From positions 92,649,262-92,713,261 of the forward strand of contig OZ021727.1 of the NCBI GenBank assembly GCA_963978545.1: 64,000 bases of DNA, in the 5' to 3' direction. The translations under genes and the position numbers were made by a program. The notes under the pieces are model-generated. The model was given only the letters and a program-made list of their open reading frames with translations. It was not told the origin of the DNA and did not search any database. Positions 35,792 through 45,883 of this stretch are shown here, piece by piece; within the stretch, counting starts at the first letter, position 1; every line of letters starts with the position of its first letter. Origin of the DNA: Linyphia triangularis. Lineage: Eukaryota > Arthropoda > Arachnida > Araneae > Linyphiidae.

Positions 35792-36060
35792 ATAATAGTT
35801 TTTAAGTTATTCATTAGAAAAGACAATTAATTCATCAATTTTAACATTGAAGTAAGAATTATTATATTAATATTTTTGAAAAATCAAAGTTTGAACCTAA
35901 ACTGCTGCCTTGGCCATTACACCTGATGTAATCCCCCTCCCCCGCATTCCCGAAAACAAATCTGGAGACGGGGTATCCAACCTTCACACCAAAATAACGA
36001 TATATATGAACATTATTATCGTTTAAGACTCTTTGGCAAGTATTTAAAATAATAATAATA
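35792..36060. repeat. Duplicated segment, left copy
   Basis: AATAATAGTTTTTAAGTTAT, TCATTAGAAAAGACAATT, GAAAAATCAAAGTTTGAACC, TAAACTGC and GAAAACAAATCTGGAGACG recur at 36974-37165. The continuation TTATTATCG(T/C)TTAAGA...GGCAAGTATTTAAA recurs after the pogo-like insertion at 37545-37592. Confidence 0.85.
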
Positions 36061-36146
36061 ATAATAGGTTTAAGGCCGATGTGCAGTCTGCCCTTGGTCT
36101 TAAGTCAGATTTTTTTTTTTTTTTTTTTTTTTGGTTTTATAAAACA

Positions 36147-36820
36147 CTAGCTGTATACCCGTGCTGCGCTACGAAATTTTATCATGTGCATTTTAACGAT
36201 CAAAAGACATTCATTTATTTTACACTTTAGACCCTTGCTTCCATTTCGATCCGGACAATTTGAATATCAAAATAGGAACTTTCCTCTGTTGATATTTTTT
36301 CCACAATTAATAATTAAGAATATATTTGGAAATGAGACATTTGAATATCCCTCGTTTAGAACCCTTTGGATATTTTTAATAATTTTAACTAATAACTAAT
36401 TTTTAATAACTAATTTCTTCTATATTTGCAACAAATATCAGAATTGTGATAACATTGGAAGTGGGTCCTTTTGGATATCCCTCGTTTGGAACGTTTAACC
36501 CCTTTTCCACCCCTTAATGAGGTTTAATCTTGAACGGAATAGCTTACTTTTTTTATGTTTGGCTTTTTTGTTATTTACACCAATTTTCAATGTTGTGACC
36601 TTGTGGGAAATGGGACATTCGAATATCTCTCGTTTGGAACGTTTAACCCCTTTTCCATCCTTTACAGGGGATTAATCGAGATCGGAATAGCTTACTTTTT
36701 CTATGTTTACCATTGTTAATATTTGTACCAATTTTCAGAGTTGTGGACTTGTGGGAAGTGGGAGAATTAGTGATGAGTGAGTGAGTGAGGGCTTTGCCTT
36801 ATATATATATAGATAGATAC
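36147..36820 (+). repeat. Unclassified repeat with internal 130-bp units
   Basis: Begins ACTAGCTGTATACCCGTGCT followed by GCGCTACG and ends in TTATATATATATAGATAGAT. This opening and closing recall a repeat type I remember as common in invertebrate genomes; I cannot name the superfamily. Inside, a unit ATATCCCTCGTTTGGAACGT + TTAACCCCTTTTCCA + GGAATAGCTTACTTTT is repeated (36474, 36611) with a weaker first copy near 36340. Confidence 0.6.
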
Positions 36821-36973
36821 ATCAATGCAACTAAACAACATCAGCATACATATCTTTTAATACAAGCAGGCACACAATGCTTTTCCTGCGCATGCTCAAA
36901 CATTAAGTGATGACGCACACCGGACCACACTTTTGCCTAATTGAAAACAATACACTTGGGACAAAGACCCAGG

Positions 36974-37165
36974 GTAATAATAGTTTTTTAGTTATTCATT
37001 AGAAAAGACAATTGATGCATAAATTTTAACATTGCAATAAGAATTATTAAGTTATCATTTTTGAAAAATCAAAGTTTGAACCTAAACTGCAGCCTTGACC
37101 AAATTACACCTTTAATCCCCCTTCTCTCCGAAAACAAATCTGGAGACGCGGTCTCAAACCTTCAA
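36974..37165. repeat. Duplicated segment, right copy
   Basis: Partner of 35792-36060, about 1.18 kb away in the same orientation. It is interrupted after AAACCTTCAA by the pogo-like MITE and resumes at 37545. Confidence 0.85.
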
Positions 37166-37541
37166 CTCGCTATAACTCGAAGTTCAAGGGACTGGCAAAA
37201 TTCTTCGAGTTAACCAGAGTTATCGGAGGTCACTCGGATGTTATTTTCTATTCAGGGCATATTCTTTTGACCTAATGAAAACTTCGAGATATATTCGACT
37301 TATGAGACTTCGATTGGTTGGTTGGTTGTTTTCAGATTATCTGGCGCCGTCAGCAACACGAGGGCTATAATGCGCCGAAACATTCGTCATTAGACAAGCC
37401 AACATACATTTACAAACACCCATACCAACACGGGACTCGAACCCGCAACCTCGCGGTCTAGAAGCTAGCACGCTAACCTACCGACTAACTCATACCTACC
37501 GTTTGGTCGGCTATGAGACTTCGAGCTATTGCGAGTTGACT
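37160..37541. mobile_element. pogo/Tigger-like MITE carrying SINE-A
   Basis: The left end CAACTCGCTATAACTCGAAG and the complement of the right end CAGTCAACTCGCAATAGCTC are inverted, with TA beside the right end. Such CAGT...ACTCG ends are typical of pogo/Tigger elements (Tc1/mariner superfamily). The left CAGT appears lost. Comparison with the uninterrupted duplicate at 35.8-36.06 kb supports an insertion here. Confidence 0.65.
37314..37511 (-). mobile_element. SINE-A copy 5
   Basis: Reverse SINE-A with the perfect 13-bp duplication TATGAGACTTCGA (37301-37313 and 37512-37524). Near the tRNA end an extra stretch of about 18 bp (ACCGACTAACTCATACCT region) sits where other copies have CACTATACC, disrupting the A box. 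Confidence 0.95.
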
Positions 37542-37633
37542 GTATATGAAAATTATTATCGCTTAAGAATCCACTTTGGCAAGTATTTAAAAAAAAAAAA
37601 AAATTCAAAAATAAAATTTCAGAACAGTAGTGC

Positions 37634-37818
37634 GCCGACCAAACGGTATAGTGGTTAGCATCCTAGTTTCTAGACCGCGAGGTTGCGGATTCGAGTCCCG
37701 TGTTGGCATGGGTGTTTGTAAATGTATGTTGGCTTATCTAATGACGAATGTTTCGGCGCATTATAGCCCACGTGTTGCTGACGGCGCCAGATAATCTGAA
37801 AACAACCAACCAAACAAC
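37634..37818 (+). mobile_element. SINE-A copy 6
   Basis: Forward SINE-A with the perfect 14-bp duplication CAGAACAGTAGTGC (37620-37633 and 37819-37832). A and B boxes are well kept (TATAGTGGTTAGCATC; GATTCGAGTCCC). Confidence 0.96.
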
Positions 37819-37832
37819 CAGAACAGTAGTGC

Positions 37833-38277
37833 TACATTCATTTCAACATTTCGCAGCTTTTTGTGTGGTGATAGTCAACACGCGCCAACCTTTCTTATAA
37901 ACTCCAACATCCATTATCATTGTCTTTTGTTGAAATGCACGAACCGGACCATCTTCGTCATTATCCCTTTGCAACAAGATTATAGAAATGACAGTGACAG
38001 CCGAAACTTCGTCAGGAACTATGTATCAGGGCCGATTTCAAAGACTTTCCTTTGATCCAACCTTTTCAACTTCGCTCCAGGGGAGGAAGTAAAGGAAACG
38101 ATTTATACGGCTGTCGCCTGTCCCCACTGTATTCTATGACAACTGTGGTGCTTAGATGCTGTGTGCAGGTGATAAATCAATTCCGCCCTGGGCTTAAAAT
38201 GTATGACCAAAAATGACTACAAAAGTTCTCGTTTATCTTCCTAGCTGGTTTCTTGACCACTTGATGGCTGTGGGGGC
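37833..38277. other. Gene-free sequence
   Basis: A 64-codon frame at 37861-38055 shows no motif. No repeat recognised. Confidence 0.45.
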
Positions 38278-38360
38278 TTGCGGTCATTCCCCGGTGCCAA
38301 AGGTGCCGGGTTCGAATCCAGGGTCGCGAATGGACCCATTTTTTTTTTCTTTTTCTTTTT
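38278..38360 (+). repeat. tRNA-like B-box fragment with poly-T
   Basis: GGGTTCGAATCCAGGG (38309 onward) is a good B box and T-arm-like hairpin, followed by CGCGAATGGACCCA and a long T-rich run. I could not fold an acceptor or anticodon arm, so it is not called a tRNA gene. Possibly another decayed tRNA-derived element. Confidence 0.4.
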
Positions 38361-38594
38361 TTTTTTCTTCTTTCTGAGAGGGTATGTGAAAATAATAGTC
38401 AACGAAGCATACAAACATTTCCGAATGTATTTAGCAATCGAAATACAATACTTTAATGAAATATATTTAGAAATTTAAAAAACATTTCAATAAATTTACC
38501 ATTTAAAAAAAAAAAAATCCTTTGATTTTTGCGTTCTAATAGCAATTAGAAAAATTGCGGGAGCGGATATATCCCCAATCCCTTCTCCTGGCTA

Positions 38595-38711
38595 CGTGTC
38601 TGGGTAAGGATGTTCGTTCTGGTTCAGAGTCCACTTTAAGCTGTAGGTCTTGATCTGATTAGCCCTCATTGTGCATGAGATAGATCACTGAGCGTACAAA
38701 CCAACCAGTCA
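38595..38711 (+). mobile_element. SINE-D copy 2
   Basis: Shares the order GGTTCAGAGTCCACTTTAAG, CTGTAGGTC, TGATCTGATTAGCC, TGTGCAT, then ACAAACCAACC with 11825-11949. The A-box region is weak here (TGTCTGGGTAAGGATG). Confidence 0.6.
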
Positions 38712-38981
38712 ACCATAGCTGGTTTTAAAGTTTAAATTTAATAAAGTTTACTCGTTGTCCGTCAATTTCGTACACCTGCTTCAATAAAACTAAAACTTAA
38801 CGATTTTTTTTAGTTATATCCTAAAATCCTAATCCTATCCTATATCCTAAAAGCAAATGCATATGATTATTGAAATTTGAAGGGATAATGAGTTTTTGCT
38901 ACAAAATTACCGTTGGGTTTACCTTGGGGTTTTCCGCTGCTTCAGTAGCGCCACTTGTTGGACATAAACAAACACTGACAC

Positions 38982-39188
38982 GCCGACCAAACGGTATTAG
39001 CGTGCTAGCTTCTAGACCGCGAGGTTGCGGGTTTCGAGTCCCGTGTTAGGCATGGGTGTTTGTAAATGTATGTTGGCTTGTCTAATGACGAATGTTTCGG
39101 CGCATTATAGCCCTCGTGTTGCTGACGGCGCCAGATAATCTGAATACAACCAACCAACCAACCAACCAACCAACCAACCAACCAACCA
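38982..39188 (+). mobile_element. SINE-A copy 7, long AACC tail
   Basis: Forward SINE-A ending in about nine CCAA repeats. The 11-bp flanks AACACTGACAC and AACAATGACAC (10 of 11) are the target duplication. The A box is damaged (ACGGTATTAGCG, six bases lost), so this copy is probably silent. Minus-strand frames of repeated WLVG residues here are tail artefacts. Confidence 0.95.
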
Positions 39189-39489
39189 AACAATGACACA
39201 GTTGAAACTTCATTTTGAAATTTAAAATAATAATTGTCATTAAATTAGTTTTAAAATGGAGTGGATTAAAATGCATTAAACATATGTTTAAAATTAATTA
39301 TGGTTTGAAATTATACTGCATATGAAAACGTGATCAAGAAAATTTTGCTTGAAATTTTTATTTGTTATGACTTTATGGGAGTGGGGAAATACTGAATAAA
39401 ATAATAGTAAATATGAATTAAATGGTGACTATTTTTAATTTATCATTCAACTATTTATTTCTTAATATCGTGGTGTCCATTAGACCTTT

Positions 39490-39523
<34 letters not shown>

Positions 39524-39922
39524 TTTTTTTAGAAATTTCAAGTTGCATTCCCCTCATATCGTTCTTATAACTAAAAGATAGTCGCGTGCAAAATTTCAAG
39601 TTTCTCGGTAAATTTTAGACCCCTCCCCCCCCCCCCCCCATCCCGCTCACTCAAAAGTAGATTTCCGTTCGAAGCGAATTTTGACTATACATTTTCCCAT
39701 GCAATGTAGTGCCTGTTAAACTCAATTCTTCAAAGGATAACATAAGAGTAGCTATAAACACAAAAATAATTAAAAATGACATCAATACATCCCTCCCTCC
39801 CCCTTTCGCCAAAAGGGGAAATGCGAAAGAAACCTAAAACTGTACTAGTGACCTATCGAAATCTCAGTGACCTATCGAAGTTATCGGGCCTTTTACACCC
39901 TTTCTCCGTTAAAAAGATCAGC
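39189..39922. other. Gene-free sequence with homopolymers
   Basis: Poly-A of about 32 bases near 39490 and a C-rich run near 39620-39640. No gene recognised. Confidence 0.5.
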
Positions 39923-40107
39923 TAGTTGGTTGGTTGTTTTCAGATTATCTGGCACCGTCAGCAACACGAGGGCTATAATGTGCCGAAACATTCGTCATTA
40001 GACAAGCCAACATGCATTTACAAACACCCAAGCCTAACACGGGACTCGAAACCCGCAACCTCGAGGTCTAGAGGCTAGCACGCTAACCACTATACCGTTT
40101 GGTCGGC
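39923..40107 (-). mobile_element. SINE-A copy 8
   Basis: Reverse SINE-A with the perfect 14-bp duplication TTAAAAAGATCAGC (39909-39922 and 40108-40121). Confidence 0.96.
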
Positions 40108-40223
40108 TTAAAAAGATCAGCAACCTGTCTCCTATTCAAGGGAGCTTCTTTTGCTTAGGAAAATTATCAAATGATCATGATTATTCACAATAAACGCTGT
40201 TTTCTCATTATTTCTTTGCGAGA

Positions 40224-41660
40224 ATGAGTTCCTCAACGACAAACCGACCTGTACTCAGAAAGGATGACAAGAAAGTATAGCTTGTAGGTGATTTACTGGA
40301 AATTTTTGAACCGAAAGAAAGATCTCAATCGCCCATCAACGGAGATGTTCTTCGCTACTTTCTTTTCCTTAATCGTGGGCCGATGCGGAAAAATAAAAGG
40401 GATGTCGTCATTAAAACTGAAATCCTGAAAGGGGAACAGTTATGGGAACAATCTGGTATTGCTATAACTTCTATCAGAGCAGGACACTCCAAAGAAAAAT
40501 TCAAAAGAAAGATTGCACGATATGAATAAAGCAGGAAATAATACTAGTTCTGAAAGTAAAAGTTTTCTTGGATCACTTCTTTTACTCTTTAATACAGCCC
40601 ATAACAATGCAATTTTTATTATAGAAGATGACAAATGTAGAACCAAAAAATGATTCTAGAAGTTATCGAGTTCCTACAAGATCAACGATCATGCAGAGTT
40701 TAGGTGGTCTTGAGGAGGTAATACACTTTGCAAAAATCAAAAGGAAATTAAAACCTATTGAAAAGCAATTGATCTATGTGAGAAGGAGAAACAGAATCAA
40801 AATAAAGCTGCAGCCAAAGTAAACATAAATTCTGAACTAGGGATTTTTAAAATTGATGGTCCCCTAATTCCAGTCGTTCGGATGGTTTGGATGATGCAAA
40901 TGATTTAATTGAAGACCCAGAGTTTGTATTTCCTTCAACTTCCTGTGGGGCAAGATGTTTAACTCAATCTCCGAAATACTATTAAATTGAATTAAAATTA
41001 CCCAAAAATTCATTTAAAAGTAAAATAATAACAATCATGGGGCTTAACCTATCAGCTGGTCAAGGAATAGCTTCTATTGAAGAAATTCTAACAGAGGGCG
41101 GGGTACCACTGGAAGAAGCAACTCTTTCAATCAAAAGCAAGTGGGTGGCAAGTAAAGAGATTAGAAAATCCTCAGTACAAACAATTAGAACTGAATTCAT
41201 TGAAACCAAATTCAATTCTTCATTGGGGCGGTAAACTGATTTCATACATCAAAAAGAAAAATGAAGCAGTTTTAATATGATTGCAAACTACGAAGAAGGC
41301 AAAATTCTTGGTATCCCAGTCATAGCTAACACAACAGTTACAGAGCAAGCAAAATCCACGTTTGCCCTCTCAAACAAATGGGATATTTTTGATAATGTGA
41401 GATTTCTTGTGTTTGACACGACAGCTTTCAACTCAGGATGAAAAACAGGAGCTTGTGTTCTTGCAAAAAACTTCTTTAAAAAGAATTTTTTTTTTCTTGA
41501 ATGTAGACATCACATCTTTGAAAGAATATGAAGTTCAGTTTTCAACGAAATGTTTGGAAACAACGTTGCGTCAAGTAAACTAATTACATTAAAATTAGGG
41601 ACTCTATTTGGCCAAATATCAACAGAGAGGCTAGTTTCCAAACCCTAAACATTAAAAACA
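40224..41660 (+). pseudogene. Decayed repetitive transposon-like protein
   Basis: Several frames on the plus strand line up in order as fragments of one protein. From the ATG at 40224, read through a stop, come LLEIFEPKERS, VLRYFLFLNRG and a KRKIARYE end. Further on lie EEATLSIKSKWVASKEIRKS and SVQTIRTEFIETKF (41.1-41.2 kb), then KILGIPVIANTT, VFDTTAFNSG and ECRHHIFER (41.3-41.53 kb), and a terminal VASSKLITLKLG. From memory, arthropod genomes carry many copies of an uncharacterised protein with the D-T-T-x-x-N-x-G and C-R-H-H-I signatures, suggesting a transposase with an RNase H-like core. At least two in-frame stops and several frame changes break it. No terminal repeats were found. Function and superfamily are inference. 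Confidence 0.6.
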
Positions 41661-42117
41661 AGAGTTTCGAAACCATTAAAGAAAACTCCATATAAGATTT
41701 AAAAAAAAATACTTTCTATCCGAAATAGGAAGAATTTGATACCTCGTTCCGATTATCCGAATTGCGGGGAATAAATAATCATCCAATGGCCTTACATAAT
41801 TTTTGTTTTCTTATTCCAAGTGAAATAATTTCAAGGGTGGGGGGAGGGGCTACAGCCTCCTCGGCCCTCCCCTATTGTTACGCTCCTGCGAAATACTAAA
41901 TGTGTATCATAATAAATTATGTTTTTATAGCATAGATTAACTATAAATATGCTTTTTTATTCTGTAAATGGTAAATGTTCCATGTATTAAAGTTTTTTTC
42001 TTGATTTTAGTATGGGAATTTTAGTGATAAATTAGTTTTTTTAATTGAGCGAGGATTAAATCTTCCCCAAATGACCTGCAATTTAGTACATAGTATTATT
42101 TTTTTTTTATATATATA
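41661..42117. other. Gene-free sequence
   Basis: Contains a G-rich then C-rich stretch near 41838-41875 and AT-rich sequence. Nothing else recognised. Confidence 0.45.
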
Positions 42118-42584
42118 GGGCCACGTAGCCCAGTCTGGAGAGTATTGTTCTCGGAACTAGAAGGTTGTGAGCCCTGAGGTTGCGAGTTCGGGCCAGGGAC
42201 CTACTAAAGACCGCCGTGTTAGCTAATTGTGACTGGAGCACGTTAAATCAGTCATGGTCGCAAAATCCTCCAAGTTCCCATACAAATCAATACCTCTGGG
42301 GGTGGCAAAGCTAAGTCTTCTGGTGGAATTTTCTGCTTGGTATTGCCTCTAAATTAAGAAGTTCCACATACGGTCGGTAGTGCTGCCATCTACCGGATAG
42401 CTACCGAAAGAGGTATAAATGAACTCTTCGGCAGCTATAGGTAGACTTGTGCACTCCCTCTTGCGAGTGTGCGCTTACATTCTGTGCAGTACTGCCCACT
42501 ACCGATCTGTACGGAATATGGGGTTGGTACAAAATGCTTAAGCAGAGGTGCCTTAGTCCCCATAGTCCTTGATAAGAAGAAGAA
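42118..42584 (+). mobile_element. SINE-B copy 2
   Basis: Matches SINE-B at 3001-3456 from GGGCCACGTAGCCCAGTC to CCTTAGTCCCCATAGTCCTT and GATAAGAAGAAG. The B-box region is preceded by an extra partial duplication (GGTTGTGAG then GGTTGCGAGTTCGGGCC). Flanks are AT-rich and the duplication is unclear (TTTATATATA against TTTTTATACA). Confidence 0.88.
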
Positions 42585-43163
42585 GTTTATTTTTATACAG
42601 ATAACAACATAGGAGGGTGCAACATGGATTTTGAATTAAAAAATATAAAAAAATCCATAACATTATGCAATGGTCCATTGTTTAAGAAAGAAATTTTTTC
42701 TATTGTTCTATACTTTGGATATTTCCACTCTAGTTGAAATAATGCATTAAGTCAATTGAGTATGAAATATTGACGTTCAATTGACTTACAGTATTCTTTA
42801 TAATAGAAGCATTAAAAAAATAGTCTGCCAAAAAGACATATTTCTCATCTCTAGTCATAAAGACATATTTCACCCCACTTAAGAAAAATTGCCGAACTTG
42901 ATGTGAAACAGATAACCCCCACCAATAAATAAAGGCCACCCAAACAAGGTGAGGACATCATAAAAACTTTCCTTCAAGTAAGGCTATTCAGATATAAAAA
43001 GAATGGTCTCATAACTAGGCACTTTTTTTTTCGCACCAACGCCCAGCGTAATATCTACTAAAATAATGTTTTTAAAAGAGGGATTTTTTTTAACTAGGTA
43101 TAAGATCAGTACTGAAAGGTAAATTTCATAATAATGGATACCAGTTTGGCACCATTTCCGAAA
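42585..43163. other. AT-rich gene-free sequence
   Basis: Two minus-strand frames (42730-42939, 42984-43199) have no motif; the second runs into the paralogous segment. Confidence 0.45.
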
Positions 43164-43290
43164 TGAAGAGTTTAACGAATCGGCCACACATCGTTCCAAT
43201 CAGCCAATCATGGCTTAGTAAAACCGGTTCACTCATCGTTGTAGCGTATTCAAAGAGCCCAAGTTAGCTTGTCTCAATGTACAGACATTG
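43164..43290. repeat. Paralogous segment, empty site of R2
   Basis: AAGAGTTTAACGAATCGGCC continues to ACACATCGTTCCAATCAGCC without interruption. At 12356-13265 the same sequence is split by R2, with GAATC(T/G)GC duplicated. This copy therefore shows the pre-insertion state. Confidence 0.85.
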
Positions 43291-43517
43291 GTGGCATACA
43301 AAACATTGCTGATCTGAGAATCCGGAAGACATAAGCTACCAATTTTTAGGATACCAAATGAATATTTAAGTACCTACTAATAAATATTAAACGTATATTT
43401 AAATAATGATTATTTTAACATTTTGATAAATACTTTTAAGAATATCCTTACTTCACTACATGCTAAGTTTTAGTTGGAAAATTATGAATCATGAAACATC
43501 AATTCACACAGAGAGGG

Positions 43518-43694
43518 TTGGTTGTTTTCAGATTATCTGGCGCCGTCAGCAACACGAGAGCTATAATGCGCCGAAACTTTCGTCATTAGACAAGTCAACA
43601 TATATTTACAAACACCCATGCCTAAGACGTGACTCGAACCCGCAACCTCGCGGTCTAGAAGCTAGCACGCTAACCACTATACCGTTTGGTCGGC
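43518..43694 (-). mobile_element. SINE-A copy 9
   Basis: Reverse SINE-A with the perfect 13-bp duplication CACACAGAGAGGG (43505-43517 and 43695-43707). A 101-codon frame crosses it and is an artefact. Confidence 0.96.
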
Positions 43695-43965
43695 CACACA
43701 GAGAGGGAGTGTTTATCAATAATATTAATTTGAAGTTATTTCATCAGGTTTGCTACTCAAAATAACGAAGACTATTCTTTGAAAGTTACTAGTTTTCTAA
43801 ATGATGGGTTCAGTTTGAAAAGAACTTTGGTCTATGAGAATTAATTAAGAGGAATACGATGACCAAAATAAATTTTATTATTCGGTAGAAATACCGCGTA
43901 AACCCGATTCTTGTATCTAAGTTTTGTAGATTGGCGTTATTTTCCACATAAAATTATAGTATGTC

Positions 43966-44377
43966 ATCAAAGTTCCCTCATGAAAGATAAAAGTTTAAAT
44001 TCATGAAAAAGAAGTGCCTCTCATGCTTACATAATATTTCACCAACTACAAATAATCCGTATATCTGTGTTTTTGTATTTATAAATATGTACAAACAAAA
44101 TACCATCAAAGTTCCCTCATGAAAGATTAAAGTTTAAATTCATGAAAAAGAAGTGCCTCTCATGTTTACATAATATTTCACCAACTACAAACAATCCGTA
44201 TATCTGTGTTTTTGTATTTATAAATATGTACAAACAAAATACCATCAAAGTTCCCTCATGAAAGATAAAAGTTTAAATTCATGAAAAAGAAGTGCCTCTC
44301 ATGTTTACATAATATTTCACCAACTACAAACAATCCGTATATCTGTGTTTTTGTATTTAGAAATATGTACAAACATA
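43966..44377. repeat. 139-bp tandem repeat, three copies
   Basis: ATCAAAGTTCCCTCATGAAA starts at 43966, 44105 and 44244, an exact 139-bp spacing. Units are nearly identical; the third degrades after GTACAAACATAAC. The period is not a multiple of three, yet a short frame lies in the last unit; I regard it as chance. High identity points to recent amplification. Confidence 0.95.
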
Positions 44378-45119
44378 ACACATACCATAAAAGTACTGAA
44401 AAGGGGAATTTTATGAGTTTTATACTAAATAACAATTTTAGAGAATGTTATAAAACCAAATTGTCATTCGCTCTGAGTACAGGGCAATGTTACGCGATAT
44501 ATTCCGACTGAATAAAAAGTTTCTTAAACTTTCTAGAAATTTAGAGAGAATTTCTATTTTCCCGATTTCGGCATTTTAGTATTTTTCCAGTAAACAGCAG
44601 TGTTTTTGTTGAAGTATAAAATTTTCTTTTCATAAAATGCAAAATTTTCATGACCTTTTCAATTAAATACCAAAATAATTGCACCTTACACCACTCTGAA
44701 TAGATGTTTAATCTGAGGGAATTCTTAGTAATAAAGAAACTTTTTTTACTTAAATCGTTATAAAAATTTAAATAAAAAGCTATTTTAGGCCAAATTTCAA
44801 CAAGATAAGTGCTTTTCTACCATCACGTCCTTATTCTTTTAGGTCGGCAACTATTATTGGGATCACTAAAATGGCGATTTTGCAAATTCTCTGGCCAAAA
44901 GTTTTAACAATAACAACAAAAATCTAAATTACACTTTTAATTTTAACGTTCACGAAACCTCATCAGCATTTTTCTGAGAAAGTATCCACAGCTTCATCCA
45001 TGGTGCGTGCCAATCATATTTTATTGATTAAAATCAAAATTTAAATACTTATATTTTATATTAAAAGGTCTTATTTTTGCATGCTTTCATGGTCACTTTA
45101 AAATGAGGATATAATTACG
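44378..45119. other. AT-rich gene-free sequence
   Basis: No gene or repeat recognised. Confidence 0.5.
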
Positions 45120-45440
45120 AGTGAAACTTCTCATTATTTCCAGCAGCCTTGTGCTTCGCGTGTGGAATGCTAAGCAGGCGATGGGGGGAGCGAGAGATTT
45201 ATGAATGTGGAACGAGTTTTAAATGCCGCCAGTCGAGTTAACAATGTGGAATGGGCACGTTCATTGTCGAGGGTTAAAGCGATGTCGTTTGGTGATTATC
45301 CACTGTAATCTGAGAGCGTTTTTAAATGATGTGTGGTGTGTGCTACAACAACATCTTAATTTGTCGGAGGGGGCTATAAATCTTCTCCCCTTGGTGCGGG
45401 TGTTGCGTTTCTTGGCGGGCTAGAATTTGTCATGGTGGCT
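45120..45440. other. Higher-complexity GC-enriched island
   Basis: Balanced composition, CG dinucleotides and few homopolymers, unlike both flanks. It contains GGTGATTATCCAC, which includes the K50-homeodomain-type core GATTA. A 66-codon frame (45223-45423) has no domain. Candidate conserved non-coding element. Confidence 0.35.
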
Positions 45441-45883
45441 TTTTCTTACAGTGTTTTCTGTGACATTTTAATTGAGCTTAATCACACTTATTTACGATTT
45501 TACGTGTTTTGTGTGGCAATATCTATAAAGAGTTAAAGGGGGGTGGGGGGAAAGGATGTGAGTAAAAAATACTTTATTTGGTTAATTCCTAATTTACGGT
45601 GTGATCGGGATTTGGTGGCAATAATGAGAATCGGTAAGTGATAAAGCTCATATGTTTTAAATTTTGGCAATAGCAAATGCTGAATAGCAATTAAAATGTT
45701 CACTTGGGTTTTAAACAAGAATACGCGATATTTTTGCCATTTGAGTCAATTTTCAAATACTTCAAACAAGAATATGCGTCATTTTGGCAATGTAGACGGT
45801 TTTCAAAATTTGCGCTAGTTGTACCTTAACTAGGAATTTATTATTTTATTTGAATAGTTAAATTAATAATAAACCCTCGTTCG

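Noticed and set aside
38278..38345. Functional tRNA gene
   Set aside because: Only a B box and T-arm-like hairpin are visible; no acceptor, D or anticodon arm could be formed.
38982..39276. Protein with repeated WLVG residues
   Set aside because: It is the reverse reading of the CCAA tail of SINE-A copy 7.
43460..43765. 101-codon frame across SINE-A copy 9
   Set aside because: Most of it is SINE sequence in the wrong orientation; similar frames occur at other SINE copies.
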